64,000 nt of DNA, taken from the NCBI GenBank assembly GCA_946481315.1, contig CAMLMH010000004.1, forward strand, positions 185,391 through 249,390, given 5' to 3'. The DNA is from an uncultured Bacteriovorax sp. Its GTDB lineage: Bacteria; Bdellovibrionota; Bacteriovoracia; Bacteriovoracales; Bacteriovoracaceae. The notes beneath the pieces were generated by a model. That model did not search any database, was not told the origin of the DNA, and worked only from the letters and a program-made list of their open reading frames with translations. The position numbers were made by a program, and so were the translations under genes. Positions 34,188 to 43,466 of this stretch are shown in pieces; position 1 is the first letter of the stretch; every line of letters begins with the position of its first letter.

Positions 34188-35363
34188 TTAACTCACCGAC
34201 CGGACATGATCGAGCAGATTGTGTTCGCGCTGAAATTGTTTCAATGAAAAAGAAATGAAGATACTCGAGATGATAAAAGGCACGAGGAATGAAACGGACA
34301 GGCCTTTTAGCGTGATGAGTATCGGGATTTTGCGATCGACGAATACATCCGGCATAACTTCCGGGGCGAAATGGTCGAAGACGAATAAGAAACAAAGACC
34401 AAAGATGATGCCGGCCGCGATGGCCATGAAACTCATGAGGTGAAGGAAGATGCGTGTTGAGCGGTCAATCTGCGATAAAGAGGCACCCAGGATCCAGAAA
34501 CTAGAAAGATCATTTTTAATTTTGTTGAAAAAAATGAGAAGGCCCGAAGAAATGCAAAATGAAACAAGAAGACTCATGGCCGCAAACAGAAAAACCATCA
34601 TCGTGCTTTCGAGATTGAGGGCCCACACCAGCGTCGCGTTTTCTTCTTCCCACGTTTTAAGCATAGCTCCCGGAGGAAGAGTTTTTTTGAGGGCCTTAAA
34701 ATCCATGTTGTCATAAATGCGGATGCGGTTGATGAGGCGTTCTCTGATCAGGTTTTGTACCAGCGGAAGTCGCACCCAGATGTGGTAGAGATCAATTTCC
34801 GGCACATCAGTCGTGATGACTCTTTCGACTTTAATGGTTTGAGAGCGCGGGATCTCCCCCATCAAGTCATCCACGTGAGCAGGAGATATGATTTGCAGAT
34901 TTTCCGGCGGCGCCACACCCACTTTGTAGGCCAGACCACTGGTCATAATGGAGTCGACTTTTTTGCCATTGCCATTACTTTGCAAATCATTGCGAAGGAG
35001 ATCGGGAACAAAACCGTTTTGATCTACACCGTGAACAATGACCGGTGTGATGAAGGTTTGATAGCGAAGCAGAAGTTCGATTTCATATTCTTTGCTGTAT
35101 TTGATTTTTTGCTGATCTAATTTCTGAGTGAAGGCCAGTAAGTTTTGGTCTGAGGCCTCTCCGCGGTAAAAAAGTGTTGCTCGTCCCAGAATGTTTTTGG
35201 ATCTCTCCATCAGATTGTTTTGCAGCCCGCCCATCGTGCTTTGCAGGACAATCAGCGCAAAGGATGAAATAAAAAGACCAACGACGGCCATGATCAGCAG
35301 TCGTTGGCGATTTCGTGCTTTCAGAATAAAAATCAGAAAATATTTTAAATAGGCCTTAAACAC
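34188..35363 (-). CDS. LolC/LolE-type FtsX-fold permease
   Basis: 391 residues, starting at a GTG 6 bp after the fadJ-like stop. One membrane helix near the N-terminus (LLIMAVVGLFISSFALIVL), a periplasmic domain of about 200 residues, then three helices (MMVFLFAAMSLLVSFCISSG, FMAIAAGIIFGLCFLFVF, LKGLSVSFLVPFIISSIF). This is the MacB/FtsX layout. LolCDE extracts lipoproteins from the inner membrane. No ATP-binding partner gene is adjacent, so the exact system is not settled. The Rhs fragment begins immediately after it. Confidence 0.7.
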   Translation of the reverse strand: MFKAYLKYFLIFILKARNRQRLLIMAVVGLFISSFALIVLQSTMGGLQNNLMERSKNILGRATLFYRGEASDQNLLAFTQKLDQQKIKYSKEYEIELLLRYQTFITPVIVHGVDQNGFVPDLLRNDLQSNGNGKKVDSIMTSGLAYKVGVAPPENLQIISPAHVDDLMGEIPRSQTIKVERVITTDVPEIDLYHIWVRLPLVQNLIRERLINRIRIYDNMDFKALKKTLPPGAMLKTWEEENATLVWALNLESTMMVFLFAAMSLLVSFCISSGLLIFFNKIKNDLSSFWILGASLSQIDRSTRIFLHLMSFMAIAAGIIFGLCFLFVFDHFAPEVMPDVFVDRKIPILITLKGLSVSFLVPFIISSIFISFSLKQFQREHNLLDHVRSVS

Positions 35364-35369
35364 TTTTTT

Positions 35370-37499
35370 TTATCGCGCTTTTTCGTAGAAAGTCATTTTC
35401 GCTTCCACCAGTTCTTCTAAGTATGAACTAGGAGCATAGCGATCAGCATTAACCGTGTCACGGTAATTTTTTAGGGCGCCTAAAATCTTTTCTAGTCCTT
35501 CGCTATCAGCGTAGCGCAGGAGCCCTCCGCGAAATGGAGGAAAGCCGATTCCGAAGATGAGACCCAGGTCAACATCAGCAGCAGTGTTTACGATTCCGTC
35601 TTTTAAAATGGCCGCCGCTTCGTTAATCATCGGAAGGAAGAGACGCATCTGAATGTCAGCTTCGCTCATCTTTTTCTTTTCTGTCGGCAGAAGCGGTTCA
35701 ACTTCCGGGTTTGGACCTGTGACTTTTCCTTTTTCATCGTAGAGGTAGAAGCCTTTGGAGTTTTTCTTTCCTAAGAAGTTTTTCTCTGCGAGTTTATGGG
35801 AAAATTTTGACGGATAAGCGCGGGCACCTAATCCATCGTGCATAACTTTAGCAACTTTTACAGCAACGTCGATTCCGACTTCGTCTAAAAGCCTCGCCGG
35901 CCCCATCGGCATCCCGAAATTAAGTGCGGCCTGATCCAGGTCCTTAATGGAGACTCCTTCTTCCAGCAGGTATCCTGCTTCGTTCAGGTACGGCATCAGG
36001 ATGCGGTTAACCAGAAATCCCGGTCCGTCTTTGACGATAACCGGAGTCTTTTTGACTCGTAAAACCCATTTGTGAAGAGCTTCCACTGTTTCCGGAGCAA
36101 CTTTGTCGTGAACGATGATTTCCACTAATGGCATGAGGTGAACCGGATTAAAGAAGTGAAGGCCTGCAAAACGCTCAGGACGCTCCAGGGCCGTGGACAT
36201 TTCCTGAACTGAAAGTGAAGAAGTGTTGGAGGTTAAGATGCAGTCGTCGTGAACGTGTTTTTCCACTTCGGCGAAAACTTTTTTCTTGATGTCCATGTTC
36301 TCCACAACGGCTTCAATCACAAGATCGACTTTTTTAAAGCCGCTGTAATCTAGTTGGGCGGTAATAGAGCGTTGTTTGCGTTCAAATTCATCCGGAGTAA
36401 TTTTTTTGCGTTTAAGGGCACCGGAGAAGTTTTGCGAGGATTGTTTAAGACCAAGGTTTAAAGCTTCAGTCGTTAAGTCTTTCATGATGGGATACATACC
36501 GGCATCGGCCATCAGCCAGGCGATACCACCACCCATTGTTCCGGCGCCTAGAGCTGCTCCTCTTTCTAGTGTTGGAATGGCCTTTGTTCCTTTTGGTCCG
36601 GTGTATTTCTTAATAGCTTCGGACATGAAGTAGATGTGCTGCAGATTTTTACTTTGTTCCGAAATGGCCAGTTCTCCGAAGGCCTGTGCTTCACCGGCCA
36701 GATAACTCGTGCGCCCTTTCATCATGCCGGAATCCATGACGTCCAGAATTTTTAGTGGGGCCTGATAAAAGCCATTTGTTTTTTTAAGAACGGATTCGCG
36801 GACTTTCTGGAAGATAATTTTTCGGGTGACGAAGTTATCCATTGCCACTTCTTTCATCGAAACTTTCAGCGACTTTGGTTTTGGTTTCCATCCAAAGAAG
36901 GAAGGGGCCATCTTCAGCATGTTTTCTTTCGGGAAAACTTCTGCCACCAGTCCCATCTTGCGGGCCTTATCGGCGCGCAGGGTTTTTCCAGTTAAAATCA
37001 TATCCAGCGCATTAGGAAGTCCCACGCGTTTTGGCAGACGGTAGGTTCCTCCGAAGCCCGGGATGATTCCCAGCTTAACTTCCGGAAGTCCCAGGGACGT
37101 TTTTGGTGAATTGGACGCTAAGATGACTTTGCACGATAGAGCAAGTTCCAGACCGCCACCTAAACACACACCGTCCACACAAGCTATGGTAGGAATAGAT
37201 AAGTCTTCAATTCGGTTCATAATGTTCTGGCCTTGTTCAGACCCATCGGCCGCTTCTGATTCAGTAGATAGAGAAGCAATCAGATTGATGTCGGCACCGG
37301 CGAGAAAACAATTTTCTTTGTGGGAGAAAAAAATCAATCCATTAAGTTCTGCTTGTCTGGAGTGAATATGTTCAATGTGATCATTGAGTTCCAGCAATGT
37401 TTCCCGGTCAAGTGTGGTCATGCTTTTGGTCGAGTTGTAACCAAAGCCGAGGTAAGCTATTTTGTCATTGATTTCAAAACTAATTTTTTTTTGTGTCAT
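35370..37499 (-). CDS. fadJ: Fatty-acid oxidation bifunctional enzyme, FadJ-like
   Basis: 709 residues. The N-terminal crotonase domain (about 1-190) has CVDGVCLGGGLELALSC and KLGIIPGFGGTYRLPK. The central NAD-binding 3-hydroxyacyl-CoA dehydrogenase domain has GAGTMGGGIAWLMADAG, NTSSLS and HFFNPVHLMPLVEI. A C-terminal helical domain has GPGFLVNRILMPYLNEA and FGMPMGPARLLDEVG. It hydrates enoyl-CoA and oxidises the product in beta-oxidation. It lies 33 bp after a thiolase gene, so the operon supplies a complete FadI/FadJ-type pair. FadB is the alternative label. Confidence 0.9.
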   Translation of the reverse strand: MTQKKISFEINDKIAYLGFGYNSTKSMTTLDRETLLELNDHIEHIHSRQAELNGLIFFSHKENCFLAGADINLIASLSTESEAADGSEQGQNIMNRIEDLSIPTIACVDGVCLGGGLELALSCKVILASNSPKTSLGLPEVKLGIIPGFGGTYRLPKRVGLPNALDMILTGKTLRADKARKMGLVAEVFPKENMLKMAPSFFGWKPKPKSLKVSMKEVAMDNFVTRKIIFQKVRESVLKKTNGFYQAPLKILDVMDSGMMKGRTSYLAGEAQAFGELAISEQSKNLQHIYFMSEAIKKYTGPKGTKAIPTLERGAALGAGTMGGGIAWLMADAGMYPIMKDLTTEALNLGLKQSSQNFSGALKRKKITPDEFERKQRSITAQLDYSGFKKVDLVIEAVVENMDIKKKVFAEVEKHVHDDCILTSNTSSLSVQEMSTALERPERFAGLHFFNPVHLMPLVEIIVHDKVAPETVEALHKWVLRVKKTPVIVKDGPGFLVNRILMPYLNEAGYLLEEGVSIKDLDQAALNFGMPMGPARLLDEVGIDVAVKVAKVMHDGLGARAYPSKFSHKLAEKNFLGKKNSKGFYLYDEKGKVTGPNPEVEPLLPTEKKKMSEADIQMRLFLPMINEAAAILKDGIVNTAADVDLGLIFGIGFPPFRGGLLRYADSEGLEKILGALKNYRDTVNADRYAPSSYLEELVEAKMTFYEKAR

Positions 37500-37532
37500 A
37501 TACTTTCTCTTTTTATTCTTTTTGGTAACTGG

Positions 37533-38822
37533 TTAGCGTACTAAATTCTCTACAACGACAGCACCACCTTGTCCGCCGCCGATGCACAATGAAGCCAGAC
37601 CATATTTTCCTTTTCTTCTTCGTAGTTCATGAATCAATGTGACAACTAAGCGCGAACCGGTTGAGCCTACCGGGTGGCCAAGAGCGATACCACCGCCGTT
37701 AACATTGACTTTACTCCAGTCCAACTCTCCCCAGGCCTTGTCTAATCCAAAGCGCGCAGCGACTTCTTTATCTTTCAGCCCAATGCCTACAGCGAGAATC
37801 TGGGCCGCAAAAGCTTCGTTTAGTTCAAAAAGATCGAAATCTGAAAGAGTGAGATTTGTTCTTCTCATCACTCCGTCCATCGCCAGAAGCGGGCCCATCC
37901 CCATTCTCTCCGGCTCTAGTCCATGGAAATGATAATCAGTTAATTTGGCCATTGGTTTTAAGTTGTATTTTTTGACCGCTTCTTCAGAAACAAATAAAAG
38001 GGCCGAGCCTCCGTCAGTGATCGGACAGCTGTTACCAACAGTGACCGTTCCGGATTTTTTGTCGAAGTATGGCTTCATTTTACCTAAACCTTCAACAGTC
38101 GAATTATCTCGAGGACCAACATCATTGGTTAAAAGTTTTGTTAATCCTCCGCCGATGGCAATCGGAAGAATTTCATCTTTAAATCTTCCTTCTTTTGTCG
38201 CTGCCACAGCTTTTGCGTGAGAGTTATTGGCGTAGGTGTCCTGCATTTCGCGGGTGATTTTTAATTCACGTGCAAGTAGCTCTGCCGTCTGTCCCATGTT
38301 GAGACCGCAGAAAGGATCAGTTAATCCTTGTTCAATAGCGATAATCGGAGTGAGGTAATTGGGACGGAAAGAACTAAGTGCTGTTAGTTTTTCACCCATC
38401 GTTTTTGCTTTCATGAGTTTTGCAAAAAGTTCCGTCATGTCTTTGCCGTACATAAGTGGCATTTGCGACATGGATTCCACACCACCGGCAACGATGACAT
38501 CACTTCTGCCACTGGCAATTTTTAAATAGGCCTGCGAAACGGCTTCCATTCCTGAAGCACAGTTTCGGTGAACAGAAAAACCGGATGTTTTTTTATGCAG
38601 TCCCGCCTCAAGAGCGATGACTCGTCCGACGTTTGGATACTTCGCCGGTGTGCCGGTGTTTCCAAAAATCACTTCATCCACCTGATCGGTCGGAATGTCG
38701 GTGTTATCGATAAGATGTTTAACCAGGTAAGCGCCCAGATATGGTGCCTGAACATCTTTTAAATCTAAACCGGCCTTGGCCTGGGGAGTGCGTTTTCCGT
38801 CGACAATGTAGACATCTCTCAT
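37533..38822 (-). CDS. fadI: Acyl-CoA thiolase, FadI-like
   Basis: 429 residues. The nucleophile Cys is in VHRNCASGMEAVSQAY. The later signatures are NGGGIALGHPVGSTGSRLV (His) and the C-terminal CIGGGQGGAVVVE (second Cys), all three thiolase marks. It cleaves 3-ketoacyl-CoA to acetyl-CoA in beta-oxidation. A strong AAGGAAGGA site precedes the ATG. It is the first gene of the fadI-fadJ-permease operon. The length fits FadI better than biosynthetic thiolase (about 390). Confidence 0.87.
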   Translation of the reverse strand: MRDVYIVDGKRTPQAKAGLDLKDVQAPYLGAYLVKHLIDNTDIPTDQVDEVIFGNTGTPAKYPNVGRVIALEAGLHKKTSGFSVHRNCASGMEAVSQAYLKIASGRSDVIVAGGVESMSQMPLMYGKDMTELFAKLMKAKTMGEKLTALSSFRPNYLTPIIAIEQGLTDPFCGLNMGQTAELLARELKITREMQDTYANNSHAKAVAATKEGRFKDEILPIAIGGGLTKLLTNDVGPRDNSTVEGLGKMKPYFDKKSGTVTVGNSCPITDGGSALLFVSEEAVKKYNLKPMAKLTDYHFHGLEPERMGMGPLLAMDGVMRRTNLTLSDFDLFELNEAFAAQILAVGIGLKDKEVAARFGLDKAWGELDWSKVNVNGGGIALGHPVGSTGSRLVVTLIHELRRRKGKYGLASLCIGGGQGGAVVVENLVR

Positions 38823-38938
38823 GGGATTTTCCTTCCTTCTAATCTTGGTGAGAATTAATATCTTTAAATTTTACGGGAGAAAGAGAAATTAAGGAAGGAC
38901 TAGATACATTTGATTTTTGTCATACCGGACTAAAAAAA

Positions 38939-38961
38939 ACGGGCTTCAAAATGAAGCCCGT
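38939..38961 (-). terminator. Terminator after the outer-membrane protein gene
   Basis: A 9-bp stem ACGGGCTTC / GAAGCCCGT, 5-nt loop, followed on the minus strand by a long T run. Confidence 0.85.
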
Positions 38962-38990
38962 CGACAGATTGTTTATTGTTAAAAATTTTC

Positions 38991-40097
38991 TTAGAAGCGA
39001 ACCACAAGACCTGCAGCAATGGCAGTTGTATCTGCATCTTCGATGGCCTTCGTGATGTTTTCTAAGCGTTGCTGATCAGGGTTAATGTTTGTTGTATCCG
39101 CATTTTTTGCAATCCCTGAAGTAATATTTTTTGTATACGAAATATCCAGGTTGAAACCAATTGTGTCAGAGAAGTCTACTTCCGCCCCTAACTTCGCAGT
39201 TCCGGCCAGGGTTGAAGAAGAATAACCCTCTGAACCATAGCTGATTCCGTTGGCCGAATACATGCCGCCATCTTCGTACTTCAGATTAGAGCGGTTATAA
39301 CTAAGCCCACCACCAACGAATGGTTTAATTTTCGAATCTTCGGTGAAGAAGAATTTCGAATTCGCTTCAATCGAGACTTTTCCTAAAGACATTTTTCTGC
39401 CTTGTCCATAAACATTCTGGTAACCAGTTGTCGGATATGGGTTGTACACACCGATGTTGACGAAGTCATTTGAAACATCCGTGATGTCCAGTGATGTATA
39501 ACCAATTCCCAGACCTACAGCAACTTGTGGCATCACCATTGTTTCAAGATTAACGGCCAGGTTCAGGTTCGATTCAAAATCGATTCTGTCTCCTTTAATT
39601 GTACTTGCTCCAAGCGAAGGAATTATTTTTGATTTCTTTTCTTCTTTTTTCGGTTCAACCGGAACTTCAACAATTCTTGTCTCAACCACCGGGGCCGGAG
39701 CAACAACTGGCTGAGGAGCAACTGCTACCGGAGCGGCCTGAGTCACTTGTACCTTATCTTCATTGAGGTTGTTTAAGCTTTTTCCGAAAGCATCCTGAAG
39801 TTTATTGGTTAAAGCAATTTCCTGCTTCACGCGAATATCTTCAATTTTCTTTTCAACCATAATTTTGTTTCTTTCTTCAAGTCGCTCTCTTCTTTTACGA
39901 AGCAGCTCTGAAGGAGAAAGCTTACCTTCTATTTCGATGTCATCCATCTGAAGAGCATCCGAACTTCCTAATGCTTCTTCAGCATCGTCCAGACTGTAAT
40001 CTTCCTGAGCGTGAAGCGCTCCGGCCTGGGCCATGATCGCTGTTGCTAAGAACAAAGTCATGAAAGATAATCTTCTGTTGTTCAGTGAAAGTTTCAT
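38991..40097 (-). CDS. Outer-membrane beta-barrel protein with N-terminal coiled coil
   Basis: 368 residues. A signal peptide ends around AQAGALHAQ. Then comes an acidic region and a charged helix (LLRKRRERLEERNKIMVEKK) likely to form a coiled coil, a Pro/Ala/Val linker (VAVAPQPVVAPAPVV), and about 200 residues of alternating strands (VAVGLGIGYTSLDITDVS, KIKPFVGGGLSYNRS) ending in LVVRF. A terminal Phe is typical of BAM-assembled barrels. The repeating-strand region resembles OmpA/OmpW-like small barrels. GGAG precedes the ATG. Monocistronic; role unknown beyond envelope structure. Confidence 0.75.
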   Translation of the reverse strand: MKLSLNNRRLSFMTLFLATAIMAQAGALHAQEDYSLDDAEEALGSSDALQMDDIEIEGKLSPSELLRKRRERLEERNKIMVEKKIEDIRVKQEIALTNKLQDAFGKSLNNLNEDKVQVTQAAPVAVAPQPVVAPAPVVETRIVEVPVEPKKEEKKSKIIPSLGASTIKGDRIDFESNLNLAVNLETMVMPQVAVGLGIGYTSLDITDVSNDFVNIGVYNPYPTTGYQNVYGQGRKMSLGKVSIEANSKFFFTEDSKIKPFVGGGLSYNRSNLKYEDGGMYSANGISYGSEGYSSSTLAGTAKLGAEVDFSDTIGFNLDISYTKNITSGIAKNADTTNINPDQQRLENITKAIEDADTTAIAAGLVVRF

Positions 40098-40254
40098 AAA
40101 GTCTCCTCATATAACACTCGATAGTCTTGAGGTTAACTCACCCATCGAGGCCTAATCTTATAAAGCCACTAATCGCAATTCTTCTGCAGTTTAGCAGACT
40201 GAGAATTATTCACATTATTAAATGAGAGGACGTGAAAATATTTCAGGAGGGTGT

Positions 40255-40500
40255 CTATTTTTTAAACGGATAGTACTTAAATCGCTTCTCAGTGCCGTTT
40301 TTTGGCTGCATGAAACTATTGATAGTACACAGAAGTTTGCCCCGGTTCTGGGCCTTATCACATTCAAGAGCATTGCCTAGGTAGCGATTTTTTAAATAGG
40401 CAGTGAGGGATGTTATCAGGGCCGCAACCATGGCCAGCATGAGGATGTACTCAATGGCTGTTTGACCTTTTTCCCCAAGATTACGAAGGGTTAGCCTCAT
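40255..40500 (-). CDS. Flp-like type IVb pilin
   Basis: 81 residues from the ATG at 40500, which overlaps the previous gene's stop by 4 bp (ATGA). The sequence EKGQTAIEYILMLAMVAALI has the class III prepilin cut site (Gly|Gln) with Glu at +5 and a hydrophobic helix, as in Flp/Tad pilins. A Cys pair follows (LECDKAQNRGKLLC). No tad assembly genes are in the window, so it may be a minor pilin served from elsewhere. Type IVb pili mediate surface attachment. It ends a leftward operon with a Kdo transferase. Confidence 0.65.
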   Translation of the reverse strand: MRLTLRNLGEKGQTAIEYILMLAMVAALITSLTAYLKNRYLGNALECDKAQNRGKLLCTINSFMQPKNGTEKRFKYYPFKK

Positions 40501-41894
40501 AATGTTTCCCCCCATTTTTTGATTTCGACCAAAGAAGAGAAGGTGCCCAGGGCATCTTCATTATAAGGGCCGAAATAAAGAACATTTTTAAGCCGGGAAA
40601 GCAGCATGGGTGCTGATTCGTCGAGAACATCGGTGATTTTTCTGACCAGGCCGGTGTCCACTTTTTTATGGGCCTCGTAATCTTTGTCCTGAATAAAAAC
40701 ATCCAGCGTGTAATGCATGGAAGAGTTCTTAAGCGAGAAAGTATATTCAGGAAAAAGATATTTTAAATCTTCAATGAGGAGTGTGAGAATACGTTCAGAA
40801 ATAAATTCAACTTTACTGCCTTCTCTTCGCACCATGATGACATTGAAGCGGGCATCATTTTCGCCAAAAGAAACTTCCCAGAAAGGACGATCAGTTCCCA
40901 TCTTGAGAGCTGAAGTAAAAAGGACTTTTTTATTCTTAAGAAGCTCCGGAACAGAATCGTTAAACTCCATCTTTACGGCAAGACAGTTATAGGAGGTGGA
41001 ATTGGTTTTTAGTTTGATGGGAAGACCAACCGGATAACCACCGATGAAGGCCATCTTCTGCGGTTTCACCGCGCCTTCAAAACTGTCGAGTTCAAAACTT
41101 TTAACAATCCCTCTATGCAATTTGAGATCAGAAAGATTGAGTTTTCTCCACTCCCCGCCTTTTTCCAGATGCGCTTTTTTAAGATCTGCGATGAGCGCTT
41201 CATGGTCGAGTTTATAATAGGGAGAAATGAGAGAAAAAAACAGGTGCATGATTTCAGAGCGGCTTCCGGTGGAAGCGAGCCGGTTTTGGAAAAACCCTCT
41301 GGTCATAAAAACCAGGGCCTTAAATTCAGCGCGCTCTTGATCCAGGGCCACGGTCAAGTCGTTAAAGTGATCAAACAGAAAATTAAAACGTGCGTTTAAG
41401 TCACCTGGCAAAGACTGCTCAAAGATCTGGGAGAGATTTTTTTTCTTCGGTTCATGAAAAAGAGCATCAGTTATTTTCTGGGCAAATTCATAATACTGAG
41501 AGTTAAACTCCTGGGTGGCCCTTTCATCATCAAACAGGGTTAAATCCTGTTTTTGATTAAAGAAGAGATGAGCATACTTTCGACAGAGCTCGCGGTAATT
41601 TTCTGAAGGTCTTCCTCCTAGGACGACCTGTTTTTTGCCCACAAAAAAAGTAAACGATTCTGGACGAATATAATCGTCGAGCTTTTTAAGCGGAGCGAGA
41701 TTACTTCTGGTTCCCCAGGCCTTTAAAAACTGCACATCCAGGGCCGTAAGCGAATTGGTAAAAAACTCACCATAGTTAAACCGATCATCATCCAGGATCA
41801 GGACTTTTTTTCCACGATCCAGCAATCCTAATGATAATAAAAAGGTGATGAAGTTGTGCCCTACCAGAGCAAAATCAACATTGGTGTTAAGCAT
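40497..41894 (-). CDS. FAD/NAD-fold protein of unknown function
   Basis: 465 residues, no signal peptide. The N-terminus (DFALVGHNFITFLLSLGLLDRGKKVLILD, in part) looks like the first strand-helix-strand of an FAD-binding fold of the phytoene-desaturase/amine-oxidase type, but the usual GxGxxG is reduced to GHNFIT. The C-terminus LKNVLYFGPYNEDALG resembles the closing FAD-contact segment of that family. The rest is divergent. It lies 15 bp after the Kdo transferase and overlaps the pilin gene. Whether it still binds FAD is uncertain. Confidence 0.5.
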   Translation of the reverse strand: MLNTNVDFALVGHNFITFLLSLGLLDRGKKVLILDDDRFNYGEFFTNSLTALDVQFLKAWGTRSNLAPLKKLDDYIRPESFTFFVGKKQVVLGGRPSENYRELCRKYAHLFFNQKQDLTLFDDERATQEFNSQYYEFAQKITDALFHEPKKKNLSQIFEQSLPGDLNARFNFLFDHFNDLTVALDQERAEFKALVFMTRGFFQNRLASTGSRSEIMHLFFSLISPYYKLDHEALIADLKKAHLEKGGEWRKLNLSDLKLHRGIVKSFELDSFEGAVKPQKMAFIGGYPVGLPIKLKTNSTSYNCLAVKMEFNDSVPELLKNKKVLFTSALKMGTDRPFWEVSFGENDARFNVIMVRREGSKVEFISERILTLLIEDLKYLFPEYTFSLKNSSMHYTLDVFIQDKDYEAHKKVDTGLVRKITDVLDESAPMLLSRLKNVLYFGPYNEDALGTFSSLVEIKKWGETL

Positions 41895-41909
41895 GTTGTG
41901 CCGAAATTC

Positions 41910-43214
41910 CTACAGCTCAGTGATCTTGTTAATGATTTTTTGCATGCCTTCCTGACCCCAGATGCGGATATGCGCTCGACTTTGTCCGTTCGGTGGCCGC
42001 TGCAAAAGATCTTTATAAACAGTATAGAAGGAAAGTGGATTTTTTAGAACTGCAATTTCGTCCGCTGCCTGATCATGGATCAGGTCATACTCGGCCGAAC
42101 GATAGACTTTCGGTCCGGTAATGACCCGGGCTTCGGATAAGAATGGTTCTAAAACCGAGTGTATTGATCGCTCATATCCTCCGCCGACATAGGCCACAGG
42201 AAAAATCCCGTACAATTCGCACAGGATTCCGGTTTTATCCAAAATGGTGACTGCTGGATATTGACCGGCCGATGCTTGTGACAGAAGGCCTGTAGAGTGA
42301 TGACCAAAAAGTTTTTGCAGCTCTTCTTTTAGGCGGGTTAATTCAGAAGAGTTAATCTTGTGAGGAACGACACATAAATGCAGTTCATGCTTTTGCACCT
42401 CTTTGATTAACTGAGGATCAGTAAGAATGCTCAGATCTGAAGCCCAGGCACTTCCCAGGATAAGTTTTTGATCTCTCCGGAGGGATTGGAGGTATTTAAA
42501 ATAATCACTGATTTGTTTGTCGTGATGATCTTTAAGTGTGCGCTCGTAATGATCGTGACGATCCAGAATACGCGGAATGCGCATGTCACAGAAATAAACT
42601 TCCTTATCAGTGAGTTGCTGAAAGCTGCGAGCTTCATTGGGAGTGACAGCACCGACAACTGAGAATAGACCCAGGGCCTGTTGTTTATACCAGTTCCATT
42701 TTTTTGTGGCAGCTGACAAAAGCACAAGCTTCTTTTTAAAACCAGAGAGCATCAGCAATTCAGGGAAAAAGTCATAACGGCAAAAAAGAACAGTAGGTGC
42801 AGTTACCCACCACCAGAAATTCTGAAAATAAAGAAAGGGTACAGGTGAAAAGGACAGTAAGGGCAAGCGAAAAATCCGCACCTGCATCGGATGAGCTTCC
42901 GAGAGCTTCAGGAGTTTTGTCTCAACTGAAGGCGAAGAAAAAAGAATTTCCAGTTTTTTGTCTGCTTTTAAAAAAAGATCAATGAGTGGGCGCACTTGTT
43001 CAAGCTCGCCTTCACTGGAGACTTCAAAACAGTAATCAGCTTTAAGCTGATCCTCTGCAAAAGAGCGACTGTGCTCAGAAAGCAGATTTCTCCTTTCAAA
43101 ATCCAGCCGTCTATTAAAAAAAGGCACCAGTCCTTTTAACAAGATGGGAATTAAAGATAGTGGCAGTCTTAAGATGCACGCAGCAATCAGAAGACTTTTA
43201 AACAGTGTCGACAT
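41910..43214 (-). CDS. waaA: 3-deoxy-D-manno-octulosonic acid (Kdo) transferase
   Basis: 434 residues. The N-terminus is hydrophobic, as in membrane-associated WaaA. Family marks include CFEVSSEGELEQVRPLI, PTVLFCRYDFFPELL and the C-terminal AYVGGGYERSIHSVLEPF with VITGPKVYRSAEYDLI. WaaA adds Kdo to lipid A precursors on the cytoplasmic face of the inner membrane. The start follows a short 37-codon reading frame by only a few bases. It indicates that this organism builds LPS. The sequence is fairly divergent, so the number of Kdo residues added cannot be told. Confidence 0.8.
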   Translation of the reverse strand: MSTLFKSLLIAACILRLPLSLIPILLKGLVPFFNRRLDFERRNLLSEHSRSFAEDQLKADYCFEVSSEGELEQVRPLIDLFLKADKKLEILFSSPSVETKLLKLSEAHPMQVRIFRLPLLSFSPVPFLYFQNFWWWVTAPTVLFCRYDFFPELLMLSGFKKKLVLLSAATKKWNWYKQQALGLFSVVGAVTPNEARSFQQLTDKEVYFCDMRIPRILDRHDHYERTLKDHHDKQISDYFKYLQSLRRDQKLILGSAWASDLSILTDPQLIKEVQKHELHLCVVPHKINSSELTRLKEELQKLFGHHSTGLLSQASAGQYPAVTILDKTGILCELYGIFPVAYVGGGYERSIHSVLEPFLSEARVITGPKVYRSAEYDLIHDQAADEIAVLKNPLSFYTVYKDLLQRPPNGQSRAHIRIWGQEGMQKIINKITEL

Positions 43215-43220
43215 TCTTTG

Positions 43221-43334
43221 TCAGAATCTCATTAGCAGGGTCAGCTTGTCACTTAAAAAGCCAGGATCACTTTTCGCATATTCTTTTGCTGATTCGCTTT
43301 TCTTACTTTGTCTTACTCGTCCTCTCTTTTTCAT
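43221..43334 (-). CDS. Possible 37-residue basic leader protein upstream of waaA
   Basis: An ATG-to-TGA frame begins MKKRGRVRQSKKSESAKEYA and ends LTLLMRF. Its stop lies 6 bp before the waaA ATG, and waaA lacks a clear ribosome site of its own, so coupling is possible. The sequence is Lys/Arg-rich at the start and has no strong ribosome site. It could be a real small protein, a leader peptide or chance. Confidence 0.4.
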   Translation of the reverse strand: MKKRGRVRQSKKSESAKEYAKSDPGFLSDKLTLLMRF

Positions 43335-43466
43335 GACAACTATTTAAAAGAGCATTGTAATCCTGAGTAAAATACATAAGAATAAAATCTTAATTTCTAA
43401 GAAATGCTAAATAAATTTTTCCAAGTACGCAACGAACGTTTTAATAACTATACCGGAGTAGAATTC

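Noticed and set aside
34126..34395. Leftward 89-codon frame at the permease-Rhs junction
   Set aside because: It overlaps the C-terminus of the permease in another frame and has no start context; the permease frame is clearly the real one.
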